A stretch of DNA of 64,000 nt from CAZEAB01 sp964552945 (GCA_964552945.1 CAZKIP010000003.1:1-64000), one strand, 5' to 3'; shown: positions 7,440-16,563, counted from the first letter of the stretch. A program made the numbers and translations. Notes: generated by a model not told the origin, from the sequence alone.

Positions 7440-8735
7440 ATGAAAATAGGTGTATTTGGTTCTGGATATGTTGGTTTAGTTACAGGTGCATGCCTAGCAA
7501 ATATGGGGCATGAAGTAATTTGCGTAGACATTGATGAGAATAAAATCAGCCTTCTTAATCAGGGAGAAGTTCCTTTTTATGAACCAGGATTGAAAGATTT
7601 AATTCATAGAACCAAAGAAAAAGGAAGATTGAAATTTACCCTAGACGTAAATGAAGTAGTAAATTCTTCTACAATAATTTTCAATTGCGTTGGCACTCCC
7701 ATGGCCGAGGATGGTTCGGCAAATTTAAATTACGTTTTTTCAGTTGTAGAAACCATTGCAAAAACTGCAGCGGGATTTAAAGTTCTAATCAATAAAAGCA
7801 CGGTTCCTCCTGGCACTGCAAAGAAATGTCAAGATTTAATCATGAAAATAAATCCTTCTTCTGAAGTAAAGGTAGTTTCAAATCCAGAATTCCTTAAAGA
7901 GGGAAGTGCCGTTTATGATTTCTCTCATCCAGATATGATTGTGGTAGGATTTCAAAATGAAGAAGCAGGGAAGCTTGTTAAAAAGATGTATTCTGGATTA
8001 ATCAGGCCTTATTTTCAAGTTATTGAAACTAACTGGGAAACTTCGGAGATGATTAAATATGCAAACAATTCTTTTCTGGCAACAAAGATAAGTTTCATTA
8101 ACGAAATTGCAAACATTTGTGACAAAGTTAAAGCAGATGTTAAAACTGTGGCTAGAGCAATTGGCAAGGATTACAGAATAAGTCCAAAATTTCTAAATGC
8201 CGGTATTGGTTATGGAGGAAGTTGTTTCCCTAAAGATATTAGAGCTTTAGTTAATGTTGCCAAAGAAAAAGGTTATCATGCTCAATTTTTGCAAGAAGTA
8301 GATTTATTCAATAAAAGACAGAAAAGAATGATTATGCAAAAAGTAGAATCACATTTTGGAAATCTTGAAGGGAAATCCTTTTCTGTTTGGGGGTTAAGTT
8401 TCAAACCGAAGACAAGTGATGTAAGGGAAGCACCTTCTTTATTGTTAATTGAAGATTTATTAAAAAAGGGGGCTAAAGTCAACGTCTATGATCCTGTAGC
8501 TATGGATGAAGTGAAAAAAATATTCTTTGATAAAATTACTTATGCAAATTCAGCTGTAGATGCTGCTAGGGGAACGGATGCAGTAATACTTGTAACGGAA
8601 TGGGATGAGTTCCGTAATGTAAGCTTTTCAGAAATAGGAAAATTAATGAACCAAAAAATTTTATTTGATGGAAGGAACATTTATCAACCGGAACAAACAA
8701 ACGGATTTACTTATTACGGAATAGGAAGAAGATAG
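7440..8735 (+). CDS. UDP-glucose 6-dehydrogenase
   Basis: Oxidises UDP-glucose to UDP-glucuronate with two NAD. The N-terminal Rossmann motif is GVFGSGYVGLVTGACLA (residues 4-20). The catalytic Cys262 lies in GYGGSCFPKD, and NKSTVPPGT (118-126) and EMIKYANNSFLATKISF (203-219) are the family's substrate and dimer-helix motifs. The C-terminal UDP-binding domain has WGLSFKPKTSDVREAPS. The length of 431 aa is normal. GDP-mannose or UDP-ManNAc dehydrogenases share these motifs, so the substrate is inferred, but this subgroup is usually Ugd. It leads an operon with a nucleotidyltransferase and a GalE-like epimerase. UDP-glucuronate is the usual precursor for the decarboxylase/aminotransferase enzymes seen at 35-37 kb. 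Confidence 0.88.
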   Translation: MKIGVFGSGYVGLVTGACLANMGHEVICVDIDENKISLLNQGEVPFYEPGLKDLIHRTKEKGRLKFTLDVNEVVNSSTIIFNCVGTPMAEDGSANLNYVFSVVETIAKTAAGFKVLINKSTVPPGTAKKCQDLIMKINPSSEVKVVSNPEFLKEGSAVYDFSHPDMIVVGFQNEEAGKLVKKMYSGLIRPYFQVIETNWETSEMIKYANNSFLATKISFINEIANICDKVKADVKTVARAIGKDYRISPKFLNAGIGYGGSCFPKDIRALVNVAKEKGYHAQFLQEVDLFNKRQKRMIMQKVESHFGNLEGKSFSVWGLSFKPKTSDVREAPSLLLIEDLLKKGAKVNVYDPVAMDEVKKIFFDKITYANSAVDAARGTDAVILVTEWDEFRNVSFSEIGKLMNQKILFDGRNIYQPEQTNGFTYYGIGRR

Positions 8736-8756
8736 AATAAAAAAAGGTGTGTTTAT

Positions 8757-9569
8757 ATGAAAGCGTTAATTTTAGCAGCTGGTTATGGGGAGAGGCTAGC
8801 AAGAAGTTTAGTTGGTTATGAAGGACCTCATTTATCCCAATTAATGGAATGGGTTGGCGATAAACCAAAAGGGCTTGTTTCTGTTTTAGCGGAAGGAACT
8901 TTAGCTCCTTTATTACATCATCATGTAAAACAATTAACTGAGGCGTCTATTAGAATTGAGGATATTTATGTTCAAACAAATTCTACTTTCTATCAGAGAT
9001 ATTTAGCTTGTGCTGTAGAGTTAGGTTTACCACCAGAAAACATTTTAGATAATGGTGTTAAATTAAAAGAGGAAAGGAATGGGCCATTAGGTGATTTAAG
9101 GTTAGCATTAGATAGAGCAATTGGTTACGAACAACCTCTTCTAGTGTTATCTTCCGATACTTTAATTTTTGATGAAAGAGGGATGCTAGATTTCAAATTA
9201 TTGGTAGAAGGATACCGTGAAGATGGTCTTTCTCGAATTGTTGTTTATGAAGGAGAGCAAGATAGATTAAGAAATTATGGTCTTGTTGAAATCAACGAGA
9301 ACAGGTTAATAGTTGGTTTTCAAGAAAAACCTCAACCTCCTGAAGATCCTCGCTCTAATCTTGTTAATGCATCGGTACATTTGTATTCGCCTTCTTTCCT
9401 AGGAGATATTCCAAAAATTCATAATGAACTTGGTTTTAATGAAAAGATTAATGTTCTGCAATTTTTATATAATAAACACCCAATTAAAGTAGAAAAAGCA
9501 GCAAGACGTTTAGATATTGGAACAATTTCTGACGTTTTGCGTATAAACACAGGAGGAAATTCTCTTTGA
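8757..9569 (+). CDS. Sugar-1-phosphate nucleotidyltransferase
   Basis: NTP_transferase family with N-terminal loop MKALILAAGYGERL. A 17-residue insertion precedes the conserved DKPKGLVSV block. LSSDTL (around 130) occupies the metal-binding DxD-like position, and GFQEKPQPP is the late EKP motif. The 270 aa lack an added acyltransferase domain. It lies between UDP-glucose dehydrogenase and the GalE-like epimerase, so glucose 1-phosphate with UTP or dTTP is the likely reaction, but specificity is inferred from context. Its stop codon overlaps the TTG start of the next gene. Confidence 0.8.
   Translation: MKALILAAGYGERLARSLVGYEGPHLSQLMEWVGDKPKGLVSVLAEGTLAPLLHHHVKQLTEASIRIEDIYVQTNSTFYQRYLACAVELGLPPENILDNGVKLKEERNGPLGDLRLALDRAIGYEQPLLVLSSDTLIFDERGMLDFKLLVEGYREDGLSRIVVYEGEQDRLRNYGLVEINENRLIVGFQEKPQPPEDPRSNLVNASVHLYSPSFLGDIPKIHNELGFNEKINVLQFLYNKHPIKVEKAARRLDIGTISDVLRINTGGNSL
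9551..9556 (+). promoter_or_regulatory. Shine-Dalgarno site fixing a TTG start
   Basis: A perfect AGGAGG ends nine bases before TTG at 9566. No ATG lies near the conserved N-terminus of the epimerase, so this site supports the TTG start and the TTGA overlap with the preceding stop. Confidence 0.65.
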
Positions 9570-10555
9570 ATATTTTAGTTACTGGAGGAGCAGGGTACAT
9601 TGGTTCACATACTGTTAGAGTTCTAAAGGATAAAGGGTACAATGTTGTTGTTTATGATAATTTTGTAAAAAGCTCTCCCGCATCCATTCAATGTAAGTTT
9701 GTTAAAGGAGCTCTAAGTGATAAAGAAATTATTTCCAATGCAATTAGAGATCATCAAATTGAAGCAGTAATCCATTTTGCAGGATTTATTGAAGCAGGGG
9801 AATCTATGAAAGACCCTTCCAAATTTTTTAAAAACAATCTTGATGAAGGAATTAACCTTCTAGATGCCATGGTTAAGAATGATGTAAAAAAAATAATTTT
9901 CTCTTCTTCGGCGGCAGTATATGAACCCAGTAATCTTCCTTTGAAAGAGTCAGATATTAAATCTCCTAAAAATTTTTATGGAGAGACAAAGTTGATGTTT
10001 GAGAAACTTCTTTCTTGGTATGATCAAATTTATGCAGTTAAATCAATCTCTTTAAGGTATTTTAATGCGGCAGGAGCAGGTTTTGGTTTGGGAGAAGACC
10101 ATACTCCTGAAACACATCTTATTCCTTTAATTTTAAAGACGGCTCTTGGTCAGAGAGAGAAGATTGAGATTTATGGAATTGATTATGAAACGGAAGACGG
10201 AACTTGTGTAAGAGATTACATTCATGTTTTAGATCTGGCAGAAGCGCATGCTTTGGCTTTAGAAAACATCTCAAATGAATCGAAAGTTTTTAACGTTGGA
10301 ACTGGTAAGGGACATTCGGTGAAGGAAGTTATTGCGATATCCGAAGAAGTTACAGGAAGAAAAATAAATGTGGTGGAGTCTGCAAGAAGAGAAGGAGATC
10401 CTAAAATTTTGGTAGCTTCTTCAGAAAAGATTAAAAATGAATTTGGATGGATTCCTAAATTTGGGATGAGAGATATTATAAAAAGTGCTTGGGAATGGCA
10501 TAGTAACAATCCGGAGGGATTTAACAAAAATATTGCGAGGGAAAATCATGACTAA
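9566..10555 (+). CDS. galE: UDP-glucose 4-epimerase-like SDR enzyme
   Basis: Extended short-chain dehydrogenase that inverts C4 of UDP-hexoses. GGAGYIGSH (residues 7-15) binds NAD. FSSSAAVYE contains the catalytic Ser, and YGETK is the catalytic Tyr-x3-Lys. LRYFNAAGAGFG and the CVRDYIHVLDLAEAH block are hallmarks of GalE rather than RmlB. The 329 aa are normal. Translation starts at TTG 9566 behind a perfect Shine-Dalgarno site and is coupled to the upstream nucleotidyltransferase. The end overlaps the methyltransferase start by 8 bases. Confidence 0.85.
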   Translation: MNILVTGGAGYIGSHTVRVLKDKGYNVVVYDNFVKSSPASIQCKFVKGALSDKEIISNAIRDHQIEAVIHFAGFIEAGESMKDPSKFFKNNLDEGINLLDAMVKNDVKKIIFSSSAAVYEPSNLPLKESDIKSPKNFYGETKLMFEKLLSWYDQIYAVKSISLRYFNAAGAGFGLGEDHTPETHLIPLILKTALGQREKIEIYGIDYETEDGTCVRDYIHVLDLAEAHALALENISNESKVFNVGTGKGHSVKEVIAISEEVTGRKINVVESARREGDPKILVASSEKIKNEFGWIPKFGMRDIIKSAWEWHSNNPEGFNKNIARENHD

Positions 10556-11192
10556 ATTATGGATGGGAACATCTTATCGTAGTTTATTATTAAATAAATT
10601 TGATTTCAAACTTAGGGGAGAGAATGTTTTAGAAGTGGGATGCCACGATGGTTTCCTTCTTTCACAAATTCCTTCAAAAAGGAAAGTGGGAATTGATTTA
10701 GAACCAATCAAGGTTTTTCCTCGAATTGAATATTTAGAAGGAGATTTCTTAAAACATGATTTTAATGGGGAGAATTTTGATTTAGTAATTTCTATTGAAG
10801 TGCTGGAACATGTGGAAGATCCAGAAAAATTTATGCAGAATTTAGATAAAGTAATTTCTAAAGGCGGAAGAGCTTTGTTAAGTGTTCCTAGTAAGAATAT
10901 CAAGATTTTTCCTTATTTATTTCAATCTTACATAGATAAGAGATGGGGACATCATTACAGAAGAGGATATAATTTGAAAGAGTTACATTCGTTGTTTGGG
11001 AAGTATCTCCCCCAGAGAAAATATAAAATCATTAGTTGGAATTGTCCTCTTTGGAGAACTTTTTACATCCCTCTTAAATTGTTATGGAAAATTTTTCCCA
11101 GGTTTACAAATAGACTTCAGAAAGTTTCAGTGGATTTAGATATGAAATTTAGAAGGGGGAAAAAAGGTTTTTTCTTTATTGTAGTTGAATAA
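10548..11192 (+). CDS. Class I SAM-dependent methyltransferase
   Basis: Methyltransf_11-type enzyme. NVLEVGCHDGFLLSQ is motif I (glycine loop), VGIDLEP is motif II with the acidic ribose contact, and FDLVISIEVLEHVEDPEKF is the post-II/IV region typical of small-molecule methyltransferases. The 214 aa are usual. The ATG at 10548, preceded by GAGGGAAAA, is preferred over an upstream in-frame codon at 10485, which would place 21 residues without family similarity inside the epimerase gene. The acceptor is unknown; a sugar hydroxyl or a lipid-linked glycan is plausible from context. Confidence 0.8.
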   Translation: MTKLWMGTSYRSLLLNKFDFKLRGENVLEVGCHDGFLLSQIPSKRKVGIDLEPIKVFPRIEYLEGDFLKHDFNGENFDLVISIEVLEHVEDPEKFMQNLDKVISKGGRALLSVPSKNIKIFPYLFQSYIDKRWGHHYRRGYNLKELHSLFGKYLPQRKYKIISWNCPLWRTFYIPLKLLWKIFPRFTNRLQKVSVDLDMKFRRGKKGFFFIVVE

Positions 11193-11220
11193 TTTTAAAG
11201 TTAATTTTTCGGTATTATTA

Positions 11221-12228
11221 TTATTTGTTAAAACCAAATTTTGCTAGAAATCCTAGGCCATAGGAGAAATGCATAATTATTGTTGTTATTGGAACCAGTA
11301 GGAGGGCTAAAGGAGCCATTATCTTTGCTGTGCCAATAGTTGTTTGAACAAGTAAAACTAGTAAGTAAGACAAGATCCCTGCGAAAAAAAGATATGATGA
11401 GTAAGTTGAAACTAATGATAAAAGCCCAGTTACTATTAAGAAGGCAATGAATAAAGAAGGAACTACGTGGATTAAGGCAAATGATTTTGGAGCTGCTTTA
11501 AGGATATCGAATCTTGCTTTTCCAGATTTATAAGTTTGATTCCAAAAATTCTTGAGAGAGATTCTTCTGTAATGTAGAACAAAGGATTCAGGAACAAATT
11601 TAATGTCGTAACCAGCATTTCTAATTCGTTGACACCATTCTTTTTCTTCTCCTCTCCATCTGATTTTTTCATCATGCATCCCTACTTTTTCTACAACTTT
11701 TCTTTTCACAGCAAAATTACATCCAGTAACGGCATATTTTGAAACACGAACATTTCCCCCTCTTAATCCGGCAGTACCAATGAAAGAAGTCATGGTGTAA
11801 TCAATACATCTTTTTATTAAAGGTTCATTTGGAGGAGATCTGTCCCTGCCACCAACCGAACCGACTTTTGGGCCTTCTAAAGCTTCTATTAATTTTGAAG
11901 GCCAACTTTTGTAAAAGGTGCAGTCACCATCACTAAAAACGAAAATGTCTCCATTAGCAACTTTCATTCCTTCATTTCTTGCTCCTGGAACTCCTTTGTT
12001 TACTTTGTAAGTCACCGCTTTAATTTTTTTGAATTTCTTTTCATAAGAACGCATTATTTTAAGGGTATTATCGGTAGAAGCATCGTTAACCAAAATTATT
12101 TCATAATTGGGGTAATCAATATTTAGAAGTGAATCAAGGCAAGGAGGAAGGGTTTTACTTTCATTGTAAACGCTGAGAATAATTGAAATGAAGGGTTTTT
12201 TTGAATCTTTTTTTACATCTTTTTTCAT
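11221..12228 (-). CDS. Family 2 glycosyltransferase with C-terminal membrane segments
   Basis: GT-A fold transferase. The core starts at ISIILSVYNESKTLPPCLDSL, with VNDASTDNT (UDP-sugar binding) and VFSDGDCTF (DxD). Acceptor-side motif WRGEEKEWCQRIRNAGYDI precedes the end of the catalytic part near residue 235. The last ~80 residues hold two to three hydrophobic spans (IHVVPSLFIAFLIVTGLLSLV, LFFAGILSYLLVLL and a final one), anchoring it to the inner face of the membrane. The gene stands alone on the minus strand with its own promoter. A GGAG sequence 15-20 bases before the ATG suggests a leadered message, unlike most single genes here. Confidence 0.85.
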   Translation of the reverse strand: MKKDVKKDSKKPFISIILSVYNESKTLPPCLDSLLNIDYPNYEIILVNDASTDNTLKIMRSYEKKFKKIKAVTYKVNKGVPGARNEGMKVANGDIFVFSDGDCTFYKSWPSKLIEALEGPKVGSVGGRDRSPPNEPLIKRCIDYTMTSFIGTAGLRGGNVRVSKYAVTGCNFAVKRKVVEKVGMHDEKIRWRGEEKEWCQRIRNAGYDIKFVPESFVLHYRRISLKNFWNQTYKSGKARFDILKAAPKSFALIHVVPSLFIAFLIVTGLLSLVSTYSSYLFFAGILSYLLVLLVQTTIGTAKIMAPLALLLVPITTIIMHFSYGLGFLAKFGFNK

Positions 12229-12282
12229 AATCCTTCTGAGGAGGGCTCCTTTTTAATAATTACTGGGCTAAAGATTAATTAA

Positions 12283-12290
12283 TTTTATAA
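12283..12290 (-). promoter_or_regulatory. TATA box for the GT2 gene
   Basis: TTATAAAA on the minus strand, centred about 58 bases before the ATG at 12228, giving a leader of about 32 bases that includes a GGAG element. Confidence 0.4.
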
Positions 12291-12319
12291 ATGGTTTTTT
12301 TGTTCAAGGCTTCATAATC

Positions 12320-12327
12320 TTTATATA
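12320..12327 (+). promoter_or_regulatory. TATA box for the FGGY kinase gene
   Basis: TTTATATA predicts transcription start near 12350. The short leader contains AGGTGGA (12349-12355) six bases before the TTG start at 12362. Confidence 0.5.
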
Positions 12328-12361
12328 GGCTTTATTTAGAACATTCTTAGGTGGATTTGAG

Positions 12362-13924
12362 TTGATAGAGGATAAAAAAAATGTGCTTGTGCTTAATCTT
12401 GGATTACGAAGTATTAGAGCTATAGTGTTTGATAGTAGTGGAAATAAGCTTGCACACCATTGGTTGCCTGTAAAAACTTATATTGAGGATGATAAAGTTG
12501 AACAAGATCCAAATGAATGGTGGTCTTTAGCCAGAAGGGTTCTTGATGAAACACTTTCTAACCAAGAAATTAAAGATAATCTTGGTTATGTAACCGTAAC
12601 AAGTTCTTCGTGTAATTTAATTTTACTTGATGAAAATAAGCAAGTTTTATCCCCTTCTTTGATGGTTTCTGACAAGAGAGCAGTGGAGCAAGCAAAAAGG
12701 TTAGCGGAACAAGAAAATTTACAATACATTTTCAATGGCCATAATATTCTTTCAGTTCCTAGCTATATGATTCCAAAAATGTTGTGGTTAAAGGAGAAAA
12801 ATCCTTCCCTTTTTGCTAGAACTAGACATTTCATTTCTTCAGATAGCTTTTTGTTAATGAAACTTAGTGGAGGAGGAATTGTAACGGACCCTCTAAATGC
12901 AGAGAAATCTTTCTATTTGTTGGATGAAAAAAAATATCCTAATGAAGTTCTTTCTTTATTGGGAATAGATGAATCTTATTTAGCTCCAGTTAGGGAAGTT
13001 GGAACCCATGTAGGAAATTTATCTGAGGAAATTAAAACCGAATTTGGAATCAGTGGAGATGTTAAAATAATTCAAACAACTTACGATGCCCTTGCAGCTT
13101 TTTGGGGAACGGGGGCTTTTGATGAAGGAGATGCTTGTGTTGTTTGTGGAACTTGTTCTTCAATAAGAGTTTATTCTAACAATGGTCTTCAGGAGAAGAA
13201 AGGAGGATTATTTTCTCAATATTTTAATCATAACAATTCTTTTGTTGTAGGTGGTTCAAACAATTTGGCAGGTGGTTTGTTAGAATGGGCTAAGTATACT
13301 TTCTACAAAGACGTTTATTCAAGAAATGATGATTATGTTTTCAGGCTAATGGAGAATGAAGCTAACAAAAGTTCTTTAGGAGCAAAAGGGTTGCTTTTCT
13401 TACCTTACTTAATTGGGGAAAGAACTCCTTTCTTCGACCCAGATGTAAGAGGAATGTTTTTTGGTTTAGGTAGGGGCCACTCTAGAAAGGAAATCATTCG
13501 TTCCATCTTTGAAGCCATAAGTTTCTTATCTTTAGATTTAGTGAATTTCATGGAAGAAGGTGGCGTTCCAGTTAGAAGATTAAGAATGTCTGGTGGGTTA
13601 GGGAAGAATGAACTTATTTGCAGGATTAAAGCAGATATTACAGGAAAAGAAGTTTTACTATTGAATGAAGTTGAAACTACTGCCCTGGGTTGTTTTATGT
13701 TATTGGCAACTTCTGTTGGGAATAATGTGGATAAAGAGAAGTTAAGAAATTTGGTTAAAGTTGATAAAACATTTTATCCAGTAATGGAGAATCATCAAAA
13801 ATACAAAAAATTATACGAATTATTTAAAAAGTTGTATAGGGATAACAAAGATAATTTCAAATATCGTAATGAATTGCTTAAATTAATTAATGAGGACCGT
13901 AAGCACGAAATTAAAAATTTATGA
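12362..13924 (+). CDS. FGGY-family carbohydrate kinase
   Basis: Two-domain ASKHA sugar or polyol kinase. The first phosphate loop is LNLGLRSIRAIVFD, the base-like Asp lies in TTYDALAAF (about residues 239-247), the adenosine-side loop is CGTCSSIRVY, and YLIGERTPFFDPDVRG matches the FGGY signature 2 region. RMSGGLGKNELIC is the C-terminal ATP loop. The 520 aa are typical of xylulokinase-like members. TTG start, supported by the Shine-Dalgarno element. The next gene, six bases downstream, is a BcbE-like nucleotidyltransferase, so kinase and activator probably work in series on one sugar or polyol for a surface polymer. The substrate is unknown. Confidence 0.82.
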   Translation: MIEDKKNVLVLNLGLRSIRAIVFDSSGNKLAHHWLPVKTYIEDDKVEQDPNEWWSLARRVLDETLSNQEIKDNLGYVTVTSSSCNLILLDENKQVLSPSLMVSDKRAVEQAKRLAEQENLQYIFNGHNILSVPSYMIPKMLWLKEKNPSLFARTRHFISSDSFLLMKLSGGGIVTDPLNAEKSFYLLDEKKYPNEVLSLLGIDESYLAPVREVGTHVGNLSEEIKTEFGISGDVKIIQTTYDALAAFWGTGAFDEGDACVVCGTCSSIRVYSNNGLQEKKGGLFSQYFNHNNSFVVGGSNNLAGGLLEWAKYTFYKDVYSRNDDYVFRLMENEANKSSLGAKGLLFLPYLIGERTPFFDPDVRGMFFGLGRGHSRKEIIRSIFEAISFLSLDLVNFMEEGGVPVRRLRMSGGLGKNELICRIKADITGKEVLLLNEVETTALGCFMLLATSVGNNVDKEKLRNLVKVDKTFYPVMENHQKYKKLYELFKKLYRDNKDNFKYRNELLKLINEDRKHEIKNL

Positions 13925-13930
13925 GGTCGT

Positions 13931-14647
13931 ATGAAAGTCGTAATACCATTAGCAGGGAGAGGATCTAGGTTTAAGGAAGCCGGATTTAAGTTACCTAAAC
14001 CACTTATTTCTTTAATTAAGAAGCCAATGATTGCTTGGGCAACTGCAAATTTGGACTTTTCTCCAGAAAATTTGATTTTTCTAATTTTAAGAGAACATAT
14101 TGATAACTTCCAGTTGGATGAACATTTGAAAAATGTTTTTTCTGACCGCATTACTATTATTTCAGTGGATAGAGTTACCGAGGGTGCTCCTTTAACAATT
14201 CTTTTAGCTAAAGATTTAATAAATTCAGAAGAAGAATTACTTATTTGGAATGGTGACCAAGTTTTCTCAAATCAAATTAGTAAGTTGATAAATGAGTTAC
14301 CTAAAGAATGTAGTGGATTAATTCCTGTTTTCAATTCTACCCAAACAAAATTTAGTTATGCTAAAGTTGATAGCGACATGAATGTTTTAGAAGTTGCGGA
14401 GAAAATCCCTATTTCCAATTTTGCTACTGCGGGTGTTTATTATTACAGACATGGAAGAGATTTTGTCTGGGCTACCGAGCAAATGGTTAGGAAGGATATC
14501 CGTAGAGGTAACGAGTTCTTTGTTTGTCCAACTTACAATGAGTTAATTGAAAGAGGAGATAAGATTAAGATTGTGAAGATCTCTGATTTCTGGCCCTTGG
14601 GAACCCCTGAAGATGCGGATTATTTCAAGAAGTATTATCGTGAATAG
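13931..14647 (+). CDS. BcbE-like sugar nucleotidyltransferase
   Basis: Small NTP_transferase relative of the capsule-locus BcbE group. It begins VVIPLAGRGSRFKEAGFKLPKPLI, has LIWNGDQVF at the DxD position and ends with a DFWPLGTPEDADYF block typical of this group. The 238 aa form a single domain. A GAGGTCGT sequence spans the stop of the FGGY kinase gene and precedes the ATG, indicating coupled translation. It is a clear paralogue of the gene at 16893. Product inferred: an NDP-sugar or NDP-polyol made from the kinase product. Confidence 0.78.
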   Translation: MKVVIPLAGRGSRFKEAGFKLPKPLISLIKKPMIAWATANLDFSPENLIFLILREHIDNFQLDEHLKNVFSDRITIISVDRVTEGAPLTILLAKDLINSEEELLIWNGDQVFSNQISKLINELPKECSGLIPVFNSTQTKFSYAKVDSDMNVLEVAEKIPISNFATAGVYYYRHGRDFVWATEQMVRKDIRRGNEFFVCPTYNELIERGDKIKIVKISDFWPLGTPEDADYFKKYYRE

Positions 14648-14681
14648 GAGAGTTTTATAGTAAGAAACATAATTCACAACC

Positions 14682-14689
14682 ATTATAAA
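14682..14689 (+). promoter_or_regulatory. TATA box for the band-7 gene
   Basis: ATTATAAA is centred 26.5 bases before the ATG at 14712, indicating a leaderless message. Confidence 0.5.
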
Positions 14690-14711
14690 CCTCAATTCTT
14701 GTGTAGTTAGT

Positions 14712-15605
14712 ATGGGACTTTTAAGCTCTTTTTTTGGATTGCCGTTTTGGGTGAAATTCGTTTTAATAGCAGCGATAGTCATTTTCTTTTTAGGAATTAA
14801 GATTATTAGACCAACACAAAGAGGAGTTAAAGAACGTCTGGGTAAATATAAAAAGTTCTGTGGTCCAGGATTTAACTGGATTATTCCTATCATTGATCGT
14901 ATGTATAAAATAAACATTACCGAACAGATGATTGATGCTAAACCGCAAGAAATTATTACCAACGATAATCTTAATGCTAGAGTGGATGCTCAAGTATATT
15001 TCAAAGTAAAAAATGATGAACTTAGTGTTAAGTCTTCACAATATGCGGTTAACGATTATAAATATCAAATAGTTAATTTAGCAAGAACTACATTAAGGAA
15101 TATTATTGGTACATTGACATTAAAATCAGCAAATAGTGAGAGAGATAAAATCAATACCGAATTAATGAAAACTTTAGAAATAGAAACCAGTAAATGGGGG
15201 ATTCAAGTAGTTCGAACAGAACTTAAAGAGATTGATCCTCCTAAAGATGTACAGGAAACTATGAATAAAGTTGTTAAAGCTGAGAACGAAAAGATTGCTG
15301 CAAAAGATTATGCCTTAGCTAAGGAAACCGATGCTGATGGTACAAGAATGGCCGCTATAAAGGAAGCTGAAGGTTTCAAACAAGCTAAGATTCTCGAAGC
15401 ACAAGGAAAAGCGCAAGCAATTAAATTGGTTAACGAAGCTGCAGACAAATATTTTGTTGGAAATGCTCAAGCGTTAAAGAAATTGGAAACTGTTGCTCTG
15501 TCTCTGAAAGATAATGCTAAAATTGTTCTTCCATCAGATACAGAATTGGTAAATGTTATTGGGGAACTTGCAGGTGTATTGCCTTTGAAGAAAGGTAAGA
15601 AGTAA
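14712..15605 (+). CDS. SPFH/band-7 membrane protein (stomatin-like)
   Basis: Scaffold-type membrane protein. Residues 11-32 (FWVKFVLIAAIVIFFLGI) form one N-terminal membrane span, followed by the SPFH domain from PTQRGVKERLGKYKKF through TNDNLNARVDAQVYFKV. The region after about 190 is Ala/Glu/Lys rich (AAIKEAEGFKQAKILEAQGK), the coiled coil used for ring assembly. The 297 aa match archaeal stomatins. The usual NfeD partner gene is absent from the flanks. It has its own promoter and converges with the GDPD gene only two bases apart. Confidence 0.88.
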   Translation: MGLLSSFFGLPFWVKFVLIAAIVIFFLGIKIIRPTQRGVKERLGKYKKFCGPGFNWIIPIIDRMYKINITEQMIDAKPQEIITNDNLNARVDAQVYFKVKNDELSVKSSQYAVNDYKYQIVNLARTTLRNIIGTLTLKSANSERDKINTELMKTLEIETSKWGIQVVRTELKEIDPPKDVQETMNKVVKAENEKIAAKDYALAKETDADGTRMAAIKEAEGFKQAKILEAQGKAQAIKLVNEAADKYFVGNAQALKKLETVALSLKDNAKIVLPSDTELVNVIGELAGVLPLKKGKK

Positions 15606-15607
15606 TT

Positions 15608-16468
15608 TTAAATTTTATCATAATTTTCTTTATGGTTTATTCTTTCCAACAATTCTCTCAACTTATTAGGATAATCTGTACAGATTCCATCTACTTCCCA
15701 TTCAATTAACTTTTTCCATATCTCTACATAACTTTCAGAGAGAGGATGTTTTGGATTAGTACCTCCATGGAGCTCGGAAGAAATAGCATAAACTAATTTA
15801 TTGTTAGCATGGCATCTATCTATAAACTCTTTAGAATAAAGTCCATCCACCCATTCATCGGCCCAAACAATCTCCCAATTAGGATTGTCCTTAACAGAAT
15901 CATAAGTATAAATTGTGGGATAACGTGCATCAGGGAATCTACTATCTTCTCCAATTGAAAGAGAGATTTTCAATTTAGGTTGCAATTGTTTGAATTTTTT
16001 GGCTGATTCAATTACGGGATCGAAAACAAAGACTCGAGAATAAATGTCGAAAGCAGGATATTGTTTGTCAAATTTATCTAATGCTTCAACAATTAACTTT
16101 TCAATTTCATCTTCACTACAATCCTTTACTTGGATTGCTATGATTGCTCCTTCCTTAGCTTCTTTTCTGAACAATTCAAAAAGTTCTTCTAATGTAGGGA
16201 TGATTATTCCTTGTCCTGCGAACTTTCCATCTAAAGATTTAGCAGCATAGTCAAGAGTTCTTAAGTAAGAAAAATCACTCTCAGGAATTACTGCATCAAC
16301 ACCGGTTGTACTAAGGGCATTATTATCATGAATAACAAGCAGTTTTCCATCTTTGGTTCTATGGACATCAACCTCTAATGAGAAACCTTGTTGAAGAGCT
16401 TTCCTTAGAGAAAGTAGAGAATTTTCTGGATATTCAAAAACCAGTCCTCTGTGGGCAAAAATCTTCAT
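15608..16468 (-). CDS. Glycerophosphodiester phosphodiesterase family protein
   Basis: GDPD-fold hydrolase that cleaves glycerophosphodiesters or related phosphodiesters. Catalytic and metal residues are visible: AHRG (His6, Arg7), ENSL (Glu15), LEVDVHRTKDG (Glu32, Asp34) and VIHDN (His47). A late VDGICTDYPNKLRELL matches the family end. The 286 aa are usual. No signal peptide, so it should be cytoplasmic. It is monocistronic and divergent from the cupin gene. It could turn over lipids or a polyol-phosphate polymer; nothing in the sequence decides. Confidence 0.85.
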   Translation of the reverse strand: MKIFAHRGLVFEYPENSLLSLRKALQQGFSLEVDVHRTKDGKLLVIHDNNALSTTGVDAVIPESDFSYLRTLDYAAKSLDGKFAGQGIIIPTLEELFELFRKEAKEGAIIAIQVKDCSEDEIEKLIVEALDKFDKQYPAFDIYSRVFVFDPVIESAKKFKQLQPKLKISLSIGEDSRFPDARYPTIYTYDSVKDNPNWEIVWADEWVDGLYSKEFIDRCHANNKLVYAISSELHGGTNPKHPLSESYVEIWKKLIEWEVDGICTDYPNKLRELLERINHKENYDKI

Positions 16469-16490
16469 CTTTTTCCTATATTTAAAGGAG

Positions 16491-16500
16491 TTTTTAATAT
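16491..16500 (-). promoter_or_regulatory. TATA-like element for the GDPD gene
   Basis: Minus-strand ATATTAAAAA is centred about 27 bases before the ATG at 16468. Confidence 0.35.
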
Positions 16501-16529
16501 TTATGGCTTTCAGTTAAGTTCCATAAGAG

Positions 16530-16537
16530 TTATATAT
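16530..16537 (+). promoter_or_regulatory. TATA box for the cupin gene
   Basis: TTATATAT is centred about 30 bases before the ATG at 16564, giving a leader of at most a few bases. Confidence 0.45.
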
Positions 16538-16563
16538 TAACTATCAAGTATTTTTAATCTTAA

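Noticed and set aside
10485..10547. 21-residue N-terminal extension of the methyltransferase
   Set aside because: It lies inside the epimerase gene, has no methyltransferase similarity, and the ATG at 10548 has its own ribosome site.
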